The notes beneath the pieces were generated by a model. It had not been told where the DNA came from. It ran no database searches and saw nothing but the letters and a program-made list of their open reading frames with translations. A DNA stretch of 9,217 nt from Gammaproteobacteria bacterium (GTDB taxonomy: Bacteria; Pseudomonadota; Gammaproteobacteria; UBA5335; SLRW01): NCBI GenBank assembly GCA_007130745.1, contig SLRW01000135.1:1-9217 (forward strand), written 5' to 3'. Shown piece by piece: positions 6,164 through 9,217 of the stretch. A program made the position numbers and the translations under genes. Within the stretch, counting starts at the first letter, position 1; the number at the start of each line of letters is the position of its first letter.

Positions 6164-7026
6164 ATTGATTGCTTCCTTGTTTGTGTGGCGAGCCAGCGCC
6201 CGTTTTTCTCACATACCCGGCCTTCGTCCCGGAGCTTGATCAGGTGGGCGTGTACCGAGCCGGCGGCAACCGGGTGCAGGATTTCCGGTACATCAGTATA
6301 GATGTGACTGACAATGCCGGCGATATCGTGGATGCCGGTATCGCAAACGGCGGTGAGTACCATGTCTTCACGTGCCAGACGATGGGCAATGATCTGATCC
6401 AGCACGGCTTGTGGCGAATCAAGAAGACGCCCGTGGGCCGGGGCGATGGCGCGAAGGTCCATTTCTCGCAGGCGGCGCAGGGAGGCGAGATAGGCCGCCA
6501 TGTCACCGTCGGGCGGGGCAATTACCACGGTGGCGCCATCCATCACCTGGTCTCCTGCCAGCAACAGACCGTCTTCCTCAAGCACAAAAGCAAGATGGTC
6601 GGCGGCATGCCCGGGCGTGTGCAGGGCGCGCAGGGTGAATTCCTGCGTGTCCAGTACATCGCCGTCGTGCAATGGCTGGTCGGCACTGAATGCCTTGTCC
6701 CTGATCCCCTCCAGGGTGTGGGGATAGGCCAGTATCGGAGCCCCTGTGAGCTGTTTTAGCGCGCGGCTGGCCGGCGAATGATCCGGGTGCGCGTGGGTAA
6801 CAATAATCCACTCAATTCGCCCGTTGCCGATCTCGGCAACACGCTGCACATGGCGCTCATCTTCTACCCCCGGGTCGATCACCGCGATACGATCATGGCC
6901 CACCAGGTAGGTATTGGTGCCCGGGCCGGTCATAATGCCCGGATTGTTACCGGTGATGCGACGCAGACGCGGGGTCATTGTGACCACCTGCCCGGGGGTA
7001 AATTCATTGCCTGATTGTTGTTGCAT
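6160..7026 (-). CDS. MBL-fold metallo-hydrolase, LACTB2-like, with C-terminal winged-helix domain
   Basis: Metallo-beta-lactamase-fold hydrolase of 288 residues, predicted cytoplasmic. The metal-binding motifs are complete: THAHPDH at 77-83 (H78, H80, D82, H83), H140 in TPGH, D159 in LLAGDQ and H198 in PAHG. The N-terminal GNNPGIMTGPGTNTYLVG segment and the C-terminal domain (about 205-280, resembling BLACT_WH) are typical of the LACTB2 group. Human LACTB2 is an endoribonuclease acting on single-stranded RNA; bacterial members are mostly untested, so RNA or a thioester are possible substrates. The chosen ATG has only a weak AGG upstream. M17 (ATG at 6978-6976) is a credible alternative start, since AGGTGG lies just before it and the conserved fold begins there. 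The stop overlaps the small membrane protein start by ATGA, making a two-gene operon. It diverges from the DUF4139 lipoprotein gene. Confidence 0.88.
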   Translation of the reverse strand: MQQQSGNEFTPGQVVTMTPRLRRITGNNPGIMTGPGTNTYLVGHDRIAVIDPGVEDERHVQRVAEIGNGRIEWIIVTHAHPDHSPASRALKQLTGAPILAYPHTLEGIRDKAFSADQPLHDGDVLDTQEFTLRALHTPGHAADHLAFVLEEDGLLLAGDQVMDGATVVIAPPDGDMAAYLASLRRLREMDLRAIAPAHGRLLDSPQAVLDQIIAHRLAREDMVLTAVCDTGIHDIAGIVSHIYTDVPEILHPVAAGSVHAHLIKLRDEGRVCEKNGRWLATQTRKQSI

Positions 7027-7143
7027 GGGCCTGATCCGGTAGTATCACTCTGGTTTGCTGGTGTCCGCCTGCGCATAACCCTATCATCACTGGCGGAGAA
7101 TCAGAGTCCTCTGTGAGCGGGCGGTGCGAGGAGAGAATATCTT

Positions 7144-8544
7144 ATGATACATCTGCGTGATATCTGGCGATTGGCCCCGGCGGGGCTGTTGTTGGTGCTG
7201 GTAGCCTGTGAGCGGGGGTCGGATGAGACTGCTGATGCAGTGCACATGGGTGAGCGCGATGTTTCGCTGACACTCTACAGCGAGGGTGGCGCGCTGGTGC
7301 GCGATCGTCGCGAACTCCGGCTGGAAGCGGGCGAGCAGGTGCTGTTGCTTGGCGGGCTGCCACATACCCTGCGTGAGGACACGCTGTTTGTGCAGACCGA
7401 GCGCGCCGGAGTGTTGTCTTACCGCCGTGGCGGCGTGCCGGAAGATCGTCGCAGTCTCTGGCGGCGGCATATTGGCGAGACGGTGACCCTGGTGCATGAA
7501 CCAGCCGCCGGCGGCAGCCGGGAGCGGGACCGTGCCGGGCGGCTGCTGGGGCTTACCGAAGGTTACCCGCTGGTGCAAAGCGATGGCGAGGTCCTGTGGC
7601 TGGGTCCAGACAGCCACTGGCGCATGCGCGTGAGCGGACATGACCATGGTCCGGGGCCGGATACAGTGGCGCTGGCGCTGGAAGTGCCGCGAGATGGCCA
7701 GGAGTTGCTGGAGTTGCGTTACCGGGCGGATGGTATGGCCTGGCAGGCGGATTATATTGCGGTGCTCAATGACAGTGCCTCATTAATGGAACTGACGGCG
7801 CATGCCGGCTTGCTCAATCGCAGTGGTCAGGACTGGGTCGATGTGCAGGTGCAGTTGCTCGCCGGTGAGCCGCGCGATACCGACGATTACGGGCCCGGCC
7901 CGTTGCGCACGATGCAGGCCGAGGCCGCTGTTTTGTCCGAGCCGGTGGGGGAGTTTCATTTGTTCAGTCTGCCGCATCGGGTGGATATTGCCGATGGTGA
8001 GCGCCTGCGCGTGCCCTTCCGCACGGCACGGGAAATCCCGGTGCGTAAAACCTTCCTCACCGACTTCCGGGCCGGTCGCCAGGTGTCCGATGTGACTGAA
8101 ATTCCGGTGGAGACCCGGCTTTCATTCAACAATATCGCCTCGGGGCTGGGTGAGCCGTTGCCGGCCGGCGTGGTGCGTTTCTATACGCGTGACAGAGACG
8201 GCCAAACCCAGTGGCTGGGTGAGGCCCGTATGGACAATATTCCCACCGGTCAGAGGGTGGAGCTGTCCCCCGGGCGGGCCTTTGATATCAGCGCCAGTCG
8301 GCAACAGACGGATTACCAGCGCACCGGCGAGCGTGAAACCGAAATTGCCTGGCGGGTGGAATTGGCCAATGCCCGGGATGAGTCGGTCACCGTACGGGTG
8401 AGCGAGAATTTCGAGAACCCGACGCTGATTCTGGCGCAGAGTCACGAGCACGACCGCATCAGTTCCAGCCGCATTGACTGGCCGGTCACGGTACCGGCAC
8501 AGAGCACGGTGCGGCTGGAATACCGGGTCCGGGTGAGACGTTGA
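7144..8544 (+). CDS. DUF4139 domain-containing lipoprotein
   Basis: Protein of 466 residues with a lipoprotein signal: basic/hydrophobic N terminus, then lipobox LVAC with the lipidated cysteine at C22. Residue +2 is Glu rather than Asp, so the Lol rule predicts the outer membrane. The mature protein is mainly beta-strand in pattern. A DUF4139-like core spans about 185-466, with the recognisable block ELRYRADGMAWQADYIAVLN at 190-209 and the NRSGQDWVDVQVQLLAGEP block at 225-243. The C-terminal part ends in strand-rich TVRLEYRVRVRR. The biochemical role of DUF4139 in bacteria is not known to me. AGGAG (7129-7133) stands ten bases before the ATG. The gene diverges from the MBL hydrolase across 117 bp and converges on the ceramidase gene with a 32-bp gap, in which no clear terminator hairpin is seen. 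The domain call is good; the function is unknown. Confidence 0.85.
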   Translation: MIHLRDIWRLAPAGLLLVLVACERGSDETADAVHMGERDVSLTLYSEGGALVRDRRELRLEAGEQVLLLGGLPHTLREDTLFVQTERAGVLSYRRGGVPEDRRSLWRRHIGETVTLVHEPAAGGSRERDRAGRLLGLTEGYPLVQSDGEVLWLGPDSHWRMRVSGHDHGPGPDTVALALEVPRDGQELLELRYRADGMAWQADYIAVLNDSASLMELTAHAGLLNRSGQDWVDVQVQLLAGEPRDTDDYGPGPLRTMQAEAAVLSEPVGEFHLFSLPHRVDIADGERLRVPFRTAREIPVRKTFLTDFRAGRQVSDVTEIPVETRLSFNNIASGLGEPLPAGVVRFYTRDRDGQTQWLGEARMDNIPTGQRVELSPGRAFDISASRQQTDYQRTGERETEIAWRVELANARDESVTVRVSENFENPTLILAQSHEHDRISSSRIDWPVTVPAQSTVRLEYRVRVRR

Positions 8545-8576
8545 TGGCCTGAGCCGGGAAGTGCTGCTGCCGAGGT

Positions 8577-9217
8577 TTATTGCGGTATCTCGGCATACAG
8601 GACGTCCCCGGTGCCGCCAATACGGAAACGGATGCCTTGTCCGTGTTCATGCGCGTTTTCAGGCGCGAACCAGCGCACCGCGTATTCGGCGTGGTCGCCA
8701 CGCGTTTTGATCAGCTTGAGCTGCATGGTGTTGCCCTGGTCGTTGACCGCAACACCATCGATTTCCAGGGCTCGCCACGCTTCACCATCATGGCTTTCCA
8801 TAGCAAGCATGGGTTCGTGTAGTTTTATGTGCCCCGGCGTTTCGCCCCGAAAGCGCACTTCCCAGTAGGCTTCACGCGTGCCATTTGCCGGATGCCATTT
8901 GGCAGCAGCAATCATTTCCCGGTTGGCCGGCTCGCCACGGGCTTCTGGCCAGTAGCTGCGTTTGAGCAGGTTAAATTGCCATTGCCCGGGCAGTTCCGTG
9001 ATGTCTCCCTGGCGCAGGGTATCGGCCGCCAGTGCTGCAGTTTGCTTACCCAGAAAATCCAGGGTGCCGGGGCCATAGATGGTGTGACCGCCCTCGTAGA
9101 ACTGGATACTGTATTCCTCGGGCGTAGTGACATAACCGAAAAAACCATTGGCCACGCTGGCAATCTCGATACGCCAGTCGCCCTCCGGCAGTGCTTCCCT
9201 GACCGCCTCGCGAATCC
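8577..9217 (-). CDS. Neutral/alkaline ceramidase, C-terminal part (5' end beyond window)
   Basis: The frame is open to the right edge and shows 212 C-terminal residues before a TAA stop. A GTG at 9155 is internal, since coding sequence continues through it. The segment NGFFGYVTTPEEYSIQFYEG followed by GHTIYGPGTL is the conserved end of the neutral ceramidase catalytic domain (PF04734). The tyrosine of GYVTT probably corresponds to the zinc-binding tyrosine of the Pseudomonas enzyme. The remaining 170 or so residues fit the C-terminal beta-sandwich domain (PF17048), with blocks such as AKWHPANGTREAYWEVRFRG. The enzyme hydrolyses ceramide to sphingosine and a fatty acid and is usually secreted or periplasmic. 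Catalytic serine, histidines and signal peptide would lie outside the window; about two thirds of the gene is missing. No damage is seen in the visible part. It converges with the DUF4139 gene. Confidence 0.85.
   Translation of the reverse strand, partial: IREAVREALPEGDWRIEIASVANGFFGYVTTPEEYSIQFYEGGHTIYGPGTLDFLGKQTAALAADTLRQGDITELPGQWQFNLLKRSYWPEARGEPANREMIAAAKWHPANGTREAYWEVRFRGETPGHIKLHEPMLAMESHDGEAWRALEIDGVAVNDQGNTMQLKLIKTRGDHAEYAVRWFAPENAHEHGQGIRFRIGGTGDVLYAEIPQ

Noticed and set aside
5970..6212. 80-codon - strand frame overlapping the small membrane protein
   Set aside because: Its translation is polar and irregular, and it lacks a ribosome binding site and the stop-start coupling. The 59-codon frame at 5984-6163 fits the evidence far better.
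7027..7143. Promoters in the divergent gap between the MBL hydrolase and the DUF4139 gene
   Set aside because: A TATCAT hexamer (7083-7088) resembles a -10 box for the + strand, but no -35 match stands at 16-18 bp. Nothing convincing was found for the - strand either, although promoters must exist there.
7087..7647. 186-codon open frame on the - strand overlapping the start of the DUF4139 gene
   Set aside because: Composition is low in information (many Q, H and P), there is no domain, and it is opposite a well-supported lipoprotein gene with a lipobox.
8545..8576. Bidirectional terminator between the DUF4139 and ceramidase genes
   Set aside because: The 32-bp gap contains no stem of useful length and no T-tract on either strand.
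1..9217. A defence island, CRISPR array, prophage or insertion sequence
   Set aside because: All genes recognised are chromosomal metabolic or envelope genes. No direct-repeat array, transposase, integrase, terminal inverted repeats or target duplication was seen.

Overview
The window is high in G+C and gene-dense. It looks like an ordinary chromosomal segment of a gammaproteobacterium: it carries an Slt70-type lytic transglycosylase of near-E. coli length, a Cfa-type cyclopropane synthase, a YgjP-like metalloprotein and a DUF4139 lipoprotein. No mobile element, tRNA, rRNA, CRISPR array or phage gene was seen. I do not name a genus.

Layout. On the left, a YgjP-like zinc peptidase (+ strand, 5' end probably cut by the window edge) runs into the end of a convergent cyclopropane-fatty-acid synthase gene (- strand, 9-bp overlap). 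Upstream of cfa on the same strand is a flavoenzyme related to alkyl-dihydroxyacetonephosphate synthase, then a soluble lytic murein transglycosylase with a signal peptide. These form a - strand series slt > flavoenzyme > cfa. cfa has its own promoter-like sequence; the flavoenzyme starts only 30 bp after slt ends. Next comes a 332-bp non-coding stretch with an AT-rich core that holds a good promoter candidate for slt and several inverted repeats. Beyond it is a two-gene - strand operon: a LACTB2-like metallo-beta-lactamase-fold hydrolase whose stop codon overlaps (ATGA) the start of a previously hidden 59-residue, two-helix membrane protein. A short divergent intergenic region leads to a + strand DUF4139 lipoprotein. 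This faces the 3' end of a gene for a neutral/alkaline ceramidase (- strand), cut by the right edge.

Theme. Several products act on the envelope or on lipids: phospholipid cyclopropanation (cfa), a possible ether-lipid or other flavin oxidation step (AGPS-like protein), ceramide hydrolysis (ceramidase), murein cleavage (slt), an outer-membrane lipoprotein and a small inner-membrane protein. This is a loose neighbourhood, not a demonstrated pathway. I found no convincing new multi-gene system. The most useful second looks are the translationally coupled small membrane protein, the slt upstream region, the AGPS-like enzyme and the ceramidase.
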